A program made the position numbers and the translations under genes. Shown in pieces: positions 1-6,255 of a DNA stretch of 11,897 nt (positions within the stretch are counted from its first letter, which is position 1; every line of letters starts with the position of its first letter). The notes beneath the pieces were generated by a model. It saw only the letters and a program-made list of their open reading frames with translations, did not search any database and was not told where the DNA came from. The stretch lies in the NCBI GenBank assembly GCA_964649665.1, contig CAZYPU010000034.1, forward strand, positions 1 to 11,897. The letters run 5' to 3'. This stretch comes from CAZYPU01 sp964649665. GTDB lineage: Bacteria; Omnitrophota; Gorgyraeia; JABMRN01; RBG-13-46-9.

Positions 1-137
1 TTTCACTTTACCATAACTCATTGTGTTACAATAAGATATAACTTGCCATTTTCCACTTTTGCAGATTTAAAAAGCGGAAAATGACGTGTTATAACATCTT
101 TATTCCCAAGCTGTTACGGCAAAGTGAAACGTCCCCT
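1..137. repeat. MITE/REP-like imperfect palindromic element (left edge cut by window)
   Basis: The ends match as terminal inverted repeats: TTTCACTTT at 1-9 and AAAGTGAAA at 121-129. Inside, CATTTTCCACTTTT (47-60) pairs with 70-83 with one mismatch around a 9-nt loop. The flanks between (for example AAGATATAAC at 34-43 and the stretch ending CATCTT at 100) also pair with small bulges, so the whole 129 bp can fold into one long hairpin. The right end runs into CGTCCCC; the matching GGGGACG is expected just left of the window but cannot be seen. There is no ORF inside, so it is a non-autonomous element if mobile. A small palindromic element moved in trans by a transposase is an inference. Confidence 0.55.
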
Positions 138-141
138 ATTG

Positions 142-180
142 TAGAAAAAGCGCCACCGTCACTCAGTAGCGCTTTTTCTA
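142..180 (-). terminator. Rho-independent terminator after tRNA-fMet
   Basis: A perfect 12-bp inverted repeat, TAGAAAAAGCGC (142-153) and GCGCTTTTTCTA (169-180), surrounds a 15-nt loop. Read on the minus strand it lies 2 nt after the tRNA 3' end. The GCGC stem base is followed by a run of five T. It would also work on the plus strand because the A and T tracts are symmetric. Confidence 0.85.
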
Positions 181-182
181 TT

Positions 183-259
183 TGGTAGCGGGGGTCCGAT
201 TCGAACGGACGACCTCAAGGTTATGAGCCTTGCGAGCTACCAGGCTGCTCCACCCCGCA
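183..259 (-). tRNA. Initiator tRNA-fMet (CAU)
   Basis: A full 77-nt cloverleaf with CCA encoded. The anticodon loop is CTCATAA (anticodon CAU). The D arm is GAGC/GCTC, giving the A11-U24 pair typical of bacterial initiators. The acceptor starts U1 and has U72, so the 1-72 pair is unpaired, which is the hallmark that allows formylation and excludes it from elongation. The T arm is GTCCG/CGGAC with loop TTCGAAT. The anticodon stem is CAAGG/CCTTG, so only two of the usual three G-C pairs (30-40 and 31-39) are present; 29-41 is A-U. It has its own promoter upstream and a terminator downstream, so it is probably a monocistronic unit just behind ftsB. Confidence 0.96.
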
Positions 260-275
260 TTAATTGCTTGACGCC

Positions 276-303
276 ATTATATCAGCTTTTGGGCTAAAGT
301 CAA
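276..303 (-). promoter_or_regulatory. Sigma70-type promoter of tRNA-fMet
   Basis: On the minus strand TTGACT (303-298) and TATAAT (281-276) are separated by 16 bp. The predicted start near 269 gives about a 10-nt 5' leader before the tRNA. The -35 box begins on the base right after the ftsB stop codon. Confidence 0.85.
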
Positions 304-558
304 CTATTTTAGTATAATTTCGTCCCGGCGGATCATGCCGAGTTTTTCGCGGGCGATTTTTTCGATATAGACGGGATCGTTTTCGAGCTTTTCTTTTTCT
401 TTCCTTAATTCCTCGTTTGTTTTTGAGAGAATCTCCATTCGCCTTTCAAGATTGCTGTTTTGTTTTCTTAAGCGCCTTAATTTGGCGAATCCGGGAAAAT
501 AAATAGCGGCGATGGCAATAAGAGCCGCTAATATATAAATCAGCCTCTTTTTGGCCAT
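304..558 (-). CDS. FtsB/DivIC-like septum formation initiator
   Basis: An 84-residue bitopic protein. Residues about 5-24 form one hydrophobic membrane span after a short basic N-terminus (MAKKR). Residues 26-60 are strongly charged with heptad-like leucines, consistent with a coiled coil. The end carries the family signature DPVYIEKIAREKLGM (61-75). FtsB/DivIC proteins bridge early and late division proteins (with FtsL and FtsQ/DivIB) at the septum, with the coiled coil in the periplasm. The start codon lies inside the enolase gene (19-bp overlap in another frame), implying translational coupling; eno next to an ftsB/divIC gene is a common bacterial arrangement. FtsB versus DivIC cannot be separated from the sequence alone. 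Confidence 0.85.
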   Translation of the reverse strand: MAKKRLIYILAALIAIAAIYFPGFAKLRRLRKQNSNLERRMEILSKTNEELRKEKEKLENDPVYIEKIAREKLGMIRRDEIILK

Positions 559-1826
559 ATGGCGCTTCCGTAAACGGCCTTCTTTCCGAGCTCTTCTTCG
601 ATCCTCAGAAGTTCGTTATACTTACAGATCCTGTCGGTCCGACAGACGGAACCTGTTTTAATCTGGCCCGTGTTCATGCCCACAACAAGATGCGAAATCG
701 TCGTATCCTCCGTTTCGCCGGAGCGGTGGGAAATAACGGATGTGTAGCCGGCGCTTTTTGCCATTTCTATCGCCTCTTTTGTCTCCGTAAGGGTCCCTAT
801 CTGGTTTACTTTTATAAGGATAGAATTGGCAATGCCCTTTTCTATGCCCGTTTTGAGCCGCTTCGTATTCGTAACAAATAAATCGTCGCCCACCAGCTGG
901 ATTTCGGACCCAAGTTTTTCCGTAAGCTTTTTCCAGCCGTCCCAGTCGTCTTCGGCCAGGCCGTCCTCTATCGACACGATCGGATAGTTTTTTACCCATC
1001 TTGAGTAGAATTCCACCATGTCCCGTGAGGAGTTTTCCCTCTTCGCTTCCGCTTCCAGTGTATAAATTCCGTTTTTAAAGAAAGTGCTCGCGGCGGGGTC
1101 AAGGGCTATAAAAATATCTTTGCCTTTTTTATAGCCGGCTTTGTCTATTGCCTCCAGTATGACATCAACTGCTTCTTCGTTAGAGCGGAGATCCGGGGCA
1201 AACCCGCCTTCGTCCCCCACGGCGGTAGAAAGCTTACCGGATTTCAGTATGCCCTTCAAATTGTGAAATACCTCGCTTCCCATGCGGAGCGCCTCTTTGA
1301 AGCTCGGCGCGCCGATGGGCATTATCATAAACTCTTGCAAATCCACGTTATTGTCGGCGTGCGCTCCGCCGTTTAATATGTTCATCATGGGGATAGGAAG
1401 CGTGCGCGCCTTCTCTCCGCCTATGTATTTGTAAAGGGGTAGTTTTTCTGAATTCGCGGCAGCCTTGCAAACCGCAAGGGACGCGCCTAAAATCGCGTTT
1501 GCGCCGAGACGCGACTTGTTTTCCGTACCGTCTGTCTCTATCAAGGTTTTGTCTATTTTTTCCTGTTCCAGAGCATCCATGCCTTTTAGTTTTGAAGCGA
1601 TTTCCGTATTCACGTTCTTTACGGCTTTGGTTACGCCCTTTCCGAGATAGCGCGATTTATCGCCGTCGCGAAGCTCCACCGCTTCATGTTCGCCTGTCGA
1701 GGCGCCGCTCGGAACCGCGGCCCTGCCGAAAGAGCCGTCCTCTAAGATCACATCTATCTCAACGGTGGGGTTTCCCCTTGAGTCTAAAATTTCGCGGGCG
1801 TGTACGTGCTGTATTTTAGCTGACAT
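540..1826 (-). CDS. eno: Enolase (phosphopyruvate hydratase)
   Basis: 428 residues, full length for bacterial enolase, which interconverts 2-phosphoglycerate and phosphoenolpyruvate in glycolysis and gluconeogenesis. The N-terminal signature AREILDSRGNPTVE is at 10-23 and the mobile loop SGAST at 40-44. Catalytic E206 (GDEGGFAPDL), Mg2+ ligands D243, E287 (SIEDGLAEDDW) and D314 (VGDDLFVTN), catalytic K339 (ILIKVNQIGT) and the SHRSGETED loop at 366-374 are all present, each about three positions before the E. coli numbering. An AAGGAGAG ribosome binding site precedes the ATG. The gene begins 16 bp after purN and overlaps ftsB by 19 bp, so the three look co-transcribed. No sign of damage. Confidence 0.98.
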   Translation of the reverse strand: MSAKIQHVHAREILDSRGNPTVEIDVILEDGSFGRAAVPSGASTGEHEAVELRDGDKSRYLGKGVTKAVKNVNTEIASKLKGMDALEQEKIDKTLIETDGTENKSRLGANAILGASLAVCKAAANSEKLPLYKYIGGEKARTLPIPMMNILNGGAHADNNVDLQEFMIMPIGAPSFKEALRMGSEVFHNLKGILKSGKLSTAVGDEGGFAPDLRSNEEAVDVILEAIDKAGYKKGKDIFIALDPAASTFFKNGIYTLEAEAKRENSSRDMVEFYSRWVKNYPIVSIEDGLAEDDWDGWKKLTEKLGSEIQLVGDDLFVTNTKRLKTGIEKGIANSILIKVNQIGTLTETKEAIEMAKSAGYTSVISHRSGETEDTTISHLVVGMNTGQIKTGSVCRTDRICKYNELLRIEEELGKKAVYGSAIWPKRG

Positions 1827-1842
1827 CTGCTACTCTCCTTGC

Positions 1843-2427
1843 TTAAAGTCCTTTGACTTTCAATTTACCTTCAACAAATAAACGAACTGCCTCCGGATAT
1901 AATTTGTGTTCAATTTTGTGGATCTTCTCTTCCAGCGTATCAAGCGTGTCATCCGCATCCACATTGACCGTTTCCTGCAGTATTATGGGGCCGTGGTCCA
2001 ATTCTTCGTCAACAAAATGCACCGTGACGCCGGTTTTTTTCGCGCCGGATTCAAACGCGTCTTTTATCCCGTGCGTTCCCTTAAATAAAGGCAGAAGCGA
2101 AGGGTGTACGTTAAGGATCCTGTTTTTATATTTTTTGACGAAATAGGGGCTTAGAAGCCGCATGAATCCTGCCAGCACAACCAGGCCGATATTTTTCTTC
2201 TCCAGCTCTTTTATTATTTCCCTGTCGCGGCTTTCTCTGGAGGCAAATTCCTTATGGTTCAGGACAAATGTTTCGATTCCGGCTTTTTTCGCCCGCCGGA
2301 GGGCATAGGCGCTTTTATTGTCGCTTACGACAAGCGCGATTTTAGCCTTTATTCCCCCGCGGGAGACCTCGTCGATTATGGCCTGAAGGTTTGTGCCGTT
2401 TCCGGATGCGAATACCGCTATGTTCAT
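1843..2427 (-). CDS. purN: Phosphoribosylglycinamide formyltransferase
   Basis: 194 residues, a normal length for the folate-dependent GAR transformylase of purine synthesis, which transfers formyl from 10-formyl-THF to GAR. The nucleotide-binding start MNIAVFASGNGTNLQAI is at 1-17. The catalytic triad N106, H108 (NVHPSLLP) and D144 (DEELDHGPIILQ) falls at the same numbering as in E. coli PurN. A second family signature, KGTHGIKDAFESGAKKTGVTVH, is at 116-137. The ATG at 2427 has only a weak ribosome binding site (AAAGAT) and is separated from the upstream small gene by 61 bp containing an imperfect dyad. No other pur gene is nearby; it sits in a mixed operon before eno. Confidence 0.96.
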   Translation of the reverse strand: MNIAVFASGNGTNLQAIIDEVSRGGIKAKIALVVSDNKSAYALRRAKKAGIETFVLNHKEFASRESRDREIIKELEKKNIGLVVLAGFMRLLSPYFVKKYKNRILNVHPSLLPLFKGTHGIKDAFESGAKKTGVTVHFVDEELDHGPIILQETVNVDADDTLDTLEEKIHKIEHKLYPEAVRLFVEGKLKVKGL

Positions 2428-2439
2428 ATTAAATCTTTA

Positions 2440-2485
2440 CAGGACCCACCCCTCGGGACCTACGGGGCCTGACTGGTGAGGCCTG
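2440..2485. repeat. GC-rich imperfect inverted repeat upstream of purN
   Basis: CAGGACCCACC (2440-2450) and GGTGAGGCCTG (2475-2485) pair at 9 of 11 positions, with a GC-rich interior that can add further pairs. It lies in the 61-bp gap between the DUF5989-like gene and purN. There is no T tract, so it is not an ordinary terminator. It may be an interspersed palindrome or a processing hairpin. Confidence 0.35.
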
Positions 2486-2488
2486 ATT

Positions 2489-2647
2489 TTAAAATAATGT
2501 GTAAATAAATGGCGCGACCGCGGAACTTTCGGTGAAAATAATGAGGAGCCCCAGAAGAAGCAAAATTATAATGATAGGCAGAAGCCACCACTTCTTGCGG
2601 CTCATCAGAAATCCCCAGAGTTCCTTGAAAAACGCTATTTTACTCAT
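2489..2647 (-). CDS. Small membrane protein, DUF5989/SxtK-like
   Basis: A 52-residue ORF reading MSKIAFFKELWGFLMSRKKW at the start and ending APFIYTLF. It has an amphipathic, basic N-terminus with the RKKWWLLP motif (17-24), one very hydrophobic span (about 22-38, mostly I and L) and the C-terminal SSAVAPFIYTLF. This pattern (WGFL..RKKWWLLPI then APFIYTLF) matches what I recall of the DUF5989 family, the type of protein called SxtK in saxitoxin clusters, found next to SxtJ and an O-carbamoyltransferase. That is exactly the context here. GGGGGGAG lies 3 nt before the ATG. Function is unknown for the family; a membrane accessory of the carbamoyltransferase is the natural guess. The gene is too short for many gene finders. 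Confidence 0.85.
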   Translation of the reverse strand: MSKIAFFKELWGFLMSRKKWWLLPIIIILLLLGLLIIFTESSAVAPFIYTLF

Positions 2648-2683
2648 TCGCTCCCCCCGTAATATTGATCGCGCGGACTAAAT

Positions 2684-2723
2684 CCGGATTACACGGATGT
2701 AATTTTAATCCGCGTGAATCCGG
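2684..2723. repeat. REP-like inverted repeat between SxtJ-like and DUF5989-like genes
   Basis: CCGGATTACACGGAT (2684-2698) pairs with ATCCGCGTGAATCCGG (2708-2723), with one mismatch and one bulged base, around a 9-nt loop. It fills much of the 84-bp gap in an otherwise tightly packed cassette. No T tract follows on either strand, so it is more likely an interspersed palindrome or mRNA-stabilising hairpin than a terminator. Confidence 0.55.
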
Positions 2724-2731
2724 CCGCATCT

Positions 2732-3145
2732 TTAATACTGGTTTTCGTAGCTTTTTTTGTCTTTTTTCCCGGTATCTATTTCGTGCCAGTAGGACGGGCG
2801 CGTTTTATCTATGCGCTCGTCCAGTATGTCCTTACCCGAAAGTTTCATAATAAAGCCGATCGGCGTTATGACGCCGTAAAAAAGAACCGTAAGAATAAGC
2901 CGGCTCATGAAAAAGCCGAGAATTATGGAAAAACTCATCCACGCCTTCTGGAGGGGCCTTAAAACCCGCCAAAGCACAAGGCCAAAGATTATAAACAGGG
3001 CCCCGGCGCCCAGAAAATACGGCGCCTGCGGCTTCCCGCGCCACGAAGACAGCGCCCCCAGGATAACAAGAATTACTCCTATCGTCAAGCCAAACTCTCG
3101 GACTTCCTTTTTTGTGCTTTTTATGTCTTTTATTTCTTCGAACAT
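2732..3145 (-). CDS. SxtJ-like membrane protein
   Basis: 137 residues with three hydrophobic segments (about 18-34, 42-61 and 70-100) and a charged C-terminal tail. The tail holds DKTRPSYWHEID (113-124), which resembles the conserved SYW-type ending I associate with the SxtJ family. SxtJ is a protein of unknown function named from saxitoxin clusters and usually found beside a NodU/SxtI-type carbamoyltransferase. Here the ATG is only 2 bp after the carbamoyltransferase stop and has no clear ribosome binding site, so translation is probably coupled. It is likely a membrane partner or anchor for the carbamoyltransferase, but this is inference from context; no catalytic residues are evident. Confidence 0.8.
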   Translation of the reverse strand: MFEEIKDIKSTKKEVREFGLTIGVILVILGALSSWRGKPQAPYFLGAGALFIIFGLVLWRVLRPLQKAWMSFSIILGFFMSRLILTVLFYGVITPIGFIMKLSGKDILDERIDKTRPSYWHEIDTGKKDKKSYENQY

Positions 3146-3147
3146 AA

Positions 3148-4965
3148 TTAATCCAGCTCGTATTCCCTCAGCCAGTCAATATCCTTATCCAGGGATTTCT
3201 GGGACTTTTTCTCCAGTATTATATTTTCCATGATCAGGTAATCCATGTTTGTTCTCATAAAACAGAGATACGCATCGGCCGGCGCCGCCACGATGGGCTC
3301 GCCCCTTACGTTGAAAGATGTATTTATAATGGCCGGGCAGCCGTATTTTTCGTCGAATTTTTTTATCATGTCATAATACCGGGGATTGGCGCGGCGGTTT
3401 ACGGTCTGGATCCTCGCCGAATAGTCCACGTGGGTTACGGCCGGTATTTCCGAACGCGCGACGTTTAGTTTTGCAAGGCCGAAGAGTTTATCCTCGCCCT
3501 CGGGCGCCTTGCGGCGCTTTGCCCGCTTTACCGGAGCCACAAGAAGCATATAGGGGCTTTCTTTATCGAGTTCGAAATATTCCGGCGTTCTTTCTTCCAG
3601 CACCGAAGGCGCGAAGGGCCTGAAGCTTTCGCGGAATTTTATCTTGAGGTTCATGATTTCCTGCATCTTCGGTGAGCGCGCATCGCCTATTATGCTTCTT
3701 GCGCCAAGGGCTCTGGGCCCAAACTCCATCCTGTTCTGGAACCAGCCAATAACCTTGCCTTCGTTTATTAAATCCGCGATGCGCTCCGGAATTTCCTCAT
3801 CCTTAAGTTCCGTGTAGGGAACGTTTTTACTTTTCAGGAAGCCGATTATTTCTTCGCTGCTATAGCGCGGGCCAAGATATGACCCTTTCTGAAAATCTTC
3901 CTTCTCATCAGGTGTGCGTGAATTACCCAGATACTGGTGCCATGTAAAAAGCGCGGCCCCCAACGCTCCCCCGGCGTCACCTGCGGAAGGCTGGATCCAT
4001 ATATTCTTAAAAGGCCCTTCACGCAGTATTCTTCCGTTCCCGACACAGTTCAGCGCAACGCCGCCGGCGAGGACAAGGTTCTGCATACCCGTAACATCGT
4101 GAACGTGCCTTGCGGCCTTAAGCATTATCTCCTCGGTAACCTCCTGAACGGAACGCGCAAGGTCCATGTCCCGCCGGGTAAAGCGCGATTCGGGCTTTCT
4201 GGGTTTTCCGCCGAAAAGCCTGTGGAACTTTTCATTGGTCATGGTAAGCCCGGCGCAGTAGTTGAAGTATTTCATGTTCAATTTGAAAGAGCCGTCGTCT
4301 TTCAAGTCCAGGAGTTCTCTTAAAATGAGGTCTTTATACTTCGGCTCGCCGTAAGGCGCGAGCCCCATTACCTTGTATTCGCCGGAGTTCACTCTGAACC
4401 CCGTATAATAGGTAAACGCGGAATATAAGAGGCCGAGGGAATGCGGAAATCTTATTTCTTTCCTGAGAGTGATCGAATTATCCCTCCCCTCGCCGAAACT
4501 CGCGGTGGCCCACTCGCCGACGCCGTCGGCGGTAAGTATCGCCGCCTCCCTGTAGGGCGAGGGAAAAAAGGCGCTTGCGGCGTGGGACTGGTGGTGCTCG
4601 GGAAATATAATCATGCTCCCGTAACCGAGTTCTTTCTTTATAAGTTCCTTCATCCAGAGCTTCTTTTTGATCCACAAAGGCACGGCCTTTATGAAAGACC
4701 TGATTCCGAAAGGCGCGTAGGCAAGATATGTTTCGAGTATCCTCTCGAATTTAATAAACGGCTTGTCGTAAAAAGCGACATAATCCAGGTCTTTGACGGA
4801 TATCCCGGCAATTTCAAGACAGGATTTGATGGCGCTTTCGGGAAACCTCTGGTCGTGCTTTTTTCGCGTAAAACGCTCTTCCTGGGCGGCGGCCAGTATT
4901 TCGCCGTCTTTTACGAGAGCGGCGGCGGAATCGTGATAATATGCGGATATCCCCAGTATATACAT
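3148..4965 (-). CDS. NodU/CmcH/SxtI-family O-carbamoyltransferase
   Basis: 605 residues, normal for the family that moves carbamoyl from carbamoyl phosphate to a hydroxyl through carbamoyl-AMP, as shown for TobZ. The N-terminal Kae1-like domain (about 1-345) opens ILGISAYYHDSAAALV and has the metal site H124-x3-H128 (EHHQSHAASAF) plus D147 (ILTADGVGEW), with the same 4 and 23 residue spacings as TobZ H114/H118/D137. D330 (QPSAGDAGGALG) fits the fourth ligand. The C-terminal YrdC-like domain (about 360-605) has FGPRALGARSIIGDAR (415-430), KFRESFRPFAPSVL and INTSFN. It is not TsaD, because both domains are fused. Its ATG overlaps the thioredoxin stop (TAATG). The substrate is unknown; no sugar or antibiotic pathway is in view. 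Confidence 0.93.
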   Translation of the reverse strand: MYILGISAYYHDSAAALVKDGEILAAAQEERFTRKKHDQRFPESAIKSCLEIAGISVKDLDYVAFYDKPFIKFERILETYLAYAPFGIRSFIKAVPLWIKKKLWMKELIKKELGYGSMIIFPEHHQSHAASAFFPSPYREAAILTADGVGEWATASFGEGRDNSITLRKEIRFPHSLGLLYSAFTYYTGFRVNSGEYKVMGLAPYGEPKYKDLILRELLDLKDDGSFKLNMKYFNYCAGLTMTNEKFHRLFGGKPRKPESRFTRRDMDLARSVQEVTEEIMLKAARHVHDVTGMQNLVLAGGVALNCVGNGRILREGPFKNIWIQPSAGDAGGALGAALFTWHQYLGNSRTPDEKEDFQKGSYLGPRYSSEEIIGFLKSKNVPYTELKDEEIPERIADLINEGKVIGWFQNRMEFGPRALGARSIIGDARSPKMQEIMNLKIKFRESFRPFAPSVLEERTPEYFELDKESPYMLLVAPVKRAKRRKAPEGEDKLFGLAKLNVARSEIPAVTHVDYSARIQTVNRRANPRYYDMIKKFDEKYGCPAIINTSFNVRGEPIVAAPADAYLCFMRTNMDYLIMENIILEKKSQKSLDKDIDWLREYELD

Positions 4966-5294
4966 TATTTTAGCGCTGCTTCCACTTCCTTCGCTATGTA
5001 GGCTTTCGGGTTTGCCCCAGCTATCCTTGTCATTTCCTTTCCGTCTTTAAAGAGAATTAAAAGCGGTATGCTTAAAATCTGGAGGTCCGTGGCAAGCTCC
5101 GGATTATCGTCCACATTGACTTTCGCAACTTTAATTTTCCCTTTATAGTCCTGCGAAAGTTCGTCTATTATGGGCACTATCATGCGGCATGGCATACACC
5201 ATTCGGCCCAGAAGTCCACCAGAACCGGAATATCGGAATTTAAAATTTCTTTTTTAAAATTAGCCGCGCTTATCTCTGATACGTTTTGAGACAC
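4965..5294 (-). CDS. trxA: Thioredoxin with WCMPC active site
   Basis: 109 residues, the standard thioredoxin size, with no signal peptide, so cytoplasmic. The fold landmarks are VLVDFWAEWC (24-33), the redox pair C33/C36 in WCMPC, the buried Asp at 27, and the cis-proline P77 in SIPLLILFKDG. Two departures from the classic form are Met instead of Gly in the CxxC dipeptide and Leu instead of Thr after the cis-proline; both touch the substrate groove and could shift redox potential or partner choice. Translation starts at GTG (5294) with a strong AAGGAGG 7 nt upstream. It is the first gene of the carbamoyltransferase cassette and overlaps it by one base, so it may serve that system, or simply share its transcript. 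Confidence 0.95.
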   Translation of the reverse strand: MSQNVSEISAANFKKEILNSDIPVLVDFWAEWCMPCRMIVPIIDELSQDYKGKIKVAKVNVDDNPELATDLQILSIPLLILFKDGKEMTRIAGANPKAYIAKEVEAALK

Positions 5295-5301
5295 TTTGCT
5301 T

Positions 5302-5308
5302 CCTCCTT
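5302..5308 (-). promoter_or_regulatory. Strong Shine-Dalgarno deciding the trxA GTG start
   Basis: AAGGAGG on the minus strand, 7 nt before the GTG at 5294-5292. It supports the GTG start and shows that canonical ribosome binding sites are used in this genome, in contrast to the predicted leaderless starts near 10286-10386. Confidence 0.85.
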
Positions 5309-5322
5309 TTTCAGCTGTCCGC

Positions 5323-5435
5323 TGTCATTGCGAGCGACCGTCTCCGACCCTACGGGTCGTAGACCCGGAGGGAAGGGAGCGAAACAATCTCATCGTCTGA
5401 GATTGCTTCGGCCGCTTCGCGGCCTCGCAATGACA
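5323..5435. repeat. Multi-hairpin interspersed repeat (CATTGCGAG type)
   Basis: The ends TGTCATTGCGAG (5323-5334) and CTCGCAATGACA (5424-5435) are perfect 12-bp inverted repeats. Three shorter hairpins lie inside: GACCCTACGGGTC, CAATCTC with GAGATTG flanking the centre, and GGCCGCTTCGCGGCC. This TCATTGCGAG...GAGATTGCTTCG...CTCGCAATGA design is a widespread interspersed repeat I recognise from many bacterial genomes. It fills the gap between rnfB and trxA and has no ORF on the evidence of stops and palindromes. I see no promoter in it; it may separate the two operons or attenuate read-through. Confidence 0.75.
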
Positions 5436-5450
5436 ACCGATCATATTCTC

Positions 5451-6254
5451 TCAAATTCTTACTATACATTTAGTGGGACACTTCTTAATTACCTCTTCCG
5501 TATTGCCTATATCCTTTATTCTGTCACACCGGACGCGCGCCAGATTGTTTTTAACGCAGAATATGCCGCCGGTTTGTTTCTCGCAGATGCCGCATGCAAT
5601 GCAGCCGACCGGACAGGCCCTTCTTGTCTCGGGTCCTTTATCGGAATTGTTGCAGGCCACATACAGAAAATTATCCGTCGGTATTTTTTCAACGGATATA
5701 AGACGCCGCGGGCACGATGAGACGCACACCCCGCAGGCGGTGCATTTATCTTTGTCTATCCGGGGAAGGCCGTTTATTATCGCGATCGCGCCGAACGGGC
5801 ACGCCAGGCGGCAGTCGCCGTAACCGAGGCATCCGTACGCGCAAAGCGCTTCGCCCCCGAATGTATTGTGCGCCGCCAGACAGGTCATGATCCCCGTATA
5901 ATTGGCCTTTTTTTTCCTGCGGGAGGCATCGGCCCCGCAGTGCAGGACAGCGGTTTCTTTTGTCCTTTTCTGAACGCTTACCCCCAGGATTTCGCAAAGG
6001 CTTTCGGCGACTTTCTCGCCGCCGACCTTACATTTATCCGGGCCGATTTCCCCCTTAGCAAGCGCTGCCGCGTATTCGCGGCAATTGGTAAATCCGCACG
6101 CGCCGCAATTTAATCCCGGAAGCGCTTCGTTTATTCGCTCTACTCTCGGGTCCTCTTCCACTTTCAGTTTCCGGCTTACGAACGCCAGGACCGAGGCGAA
6201 CAGAAATCCCAGCCCCGCCATGCTCACTATTGATGTAACTACCGTGTTATCCAT
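5451..6254 (-). CDS. rnfB: Rnf complex subunit B, polyferredoxin
   Basis: 267 residues. One N-terminal membrane span (about 5-26) anchors the protein. Then comes the Fe-S (4Fe-4S) domain C50-x2-C53-x4-C58-x16-C75 (LNCGACGFTNC). Next are C138/C142/C148 with C152P and a ferredoxin unit C171-x2-C174-x2-C177-x3-C181P. A C-terminal extension holds C201, C214, C218, C221, C224, C233, C243, C259 and C263. This is the long RnfB type seen in acetogens and clostridia, which takes electrons from reduced ferredoxin. The last part lacks a clean CxxCxxCxxxCP unit, so at least one extra cluster may be lost or rebuilt. It is the last gene of rnfCDGEAB, separated from rnfA by one base. Confidence 0.95.
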   Translation of the reverse strand: MDNTVVTSIVSMAGLGFLFASVLAFVSRKLKVEEDPRVERINEALPGLNCGACGFTNCREYAAALAKGEIGPDKCKVGGEKVAESLCEILGVSVQKRTKETAVLHCGADASRRKKKANYTGIMTCLAAHNTFGGEALCAYGCLGYGDCRLACPFGAIAIINGLPRIDKDKCTACGVCVSSCPRRLISVEKIPTDNFLYVACNNSDKGPETRRACPVGCIACGICEKQTGGIFCVKNNLARVRCDRIKDIGNTEEVIKKCPTKCIVRI

Positions 6255-6255
6255 T

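Noticed and set aside
2440..2485. Purine riboswitch upstream of purN
   Set aside because: The dyad is imperfect and I see no conserved purine aptamer core; the stretch is only 61 bp.
2684..2723. CRISPR-like repeat
   Set aside because: A single dyad with no repeated spacer-repeat units; no array is present anywhere in the window.
3148..4965. Possible TsaD/Kae1 tRNA-modification protein
   Set aside because: The N-terminal domain resembles Kae1, but the fused C-terminal YrdC-like domain with FGPRALGARS and the 605-residue length are those of NodU/CmcH/TobZ carbamoyltransferases.
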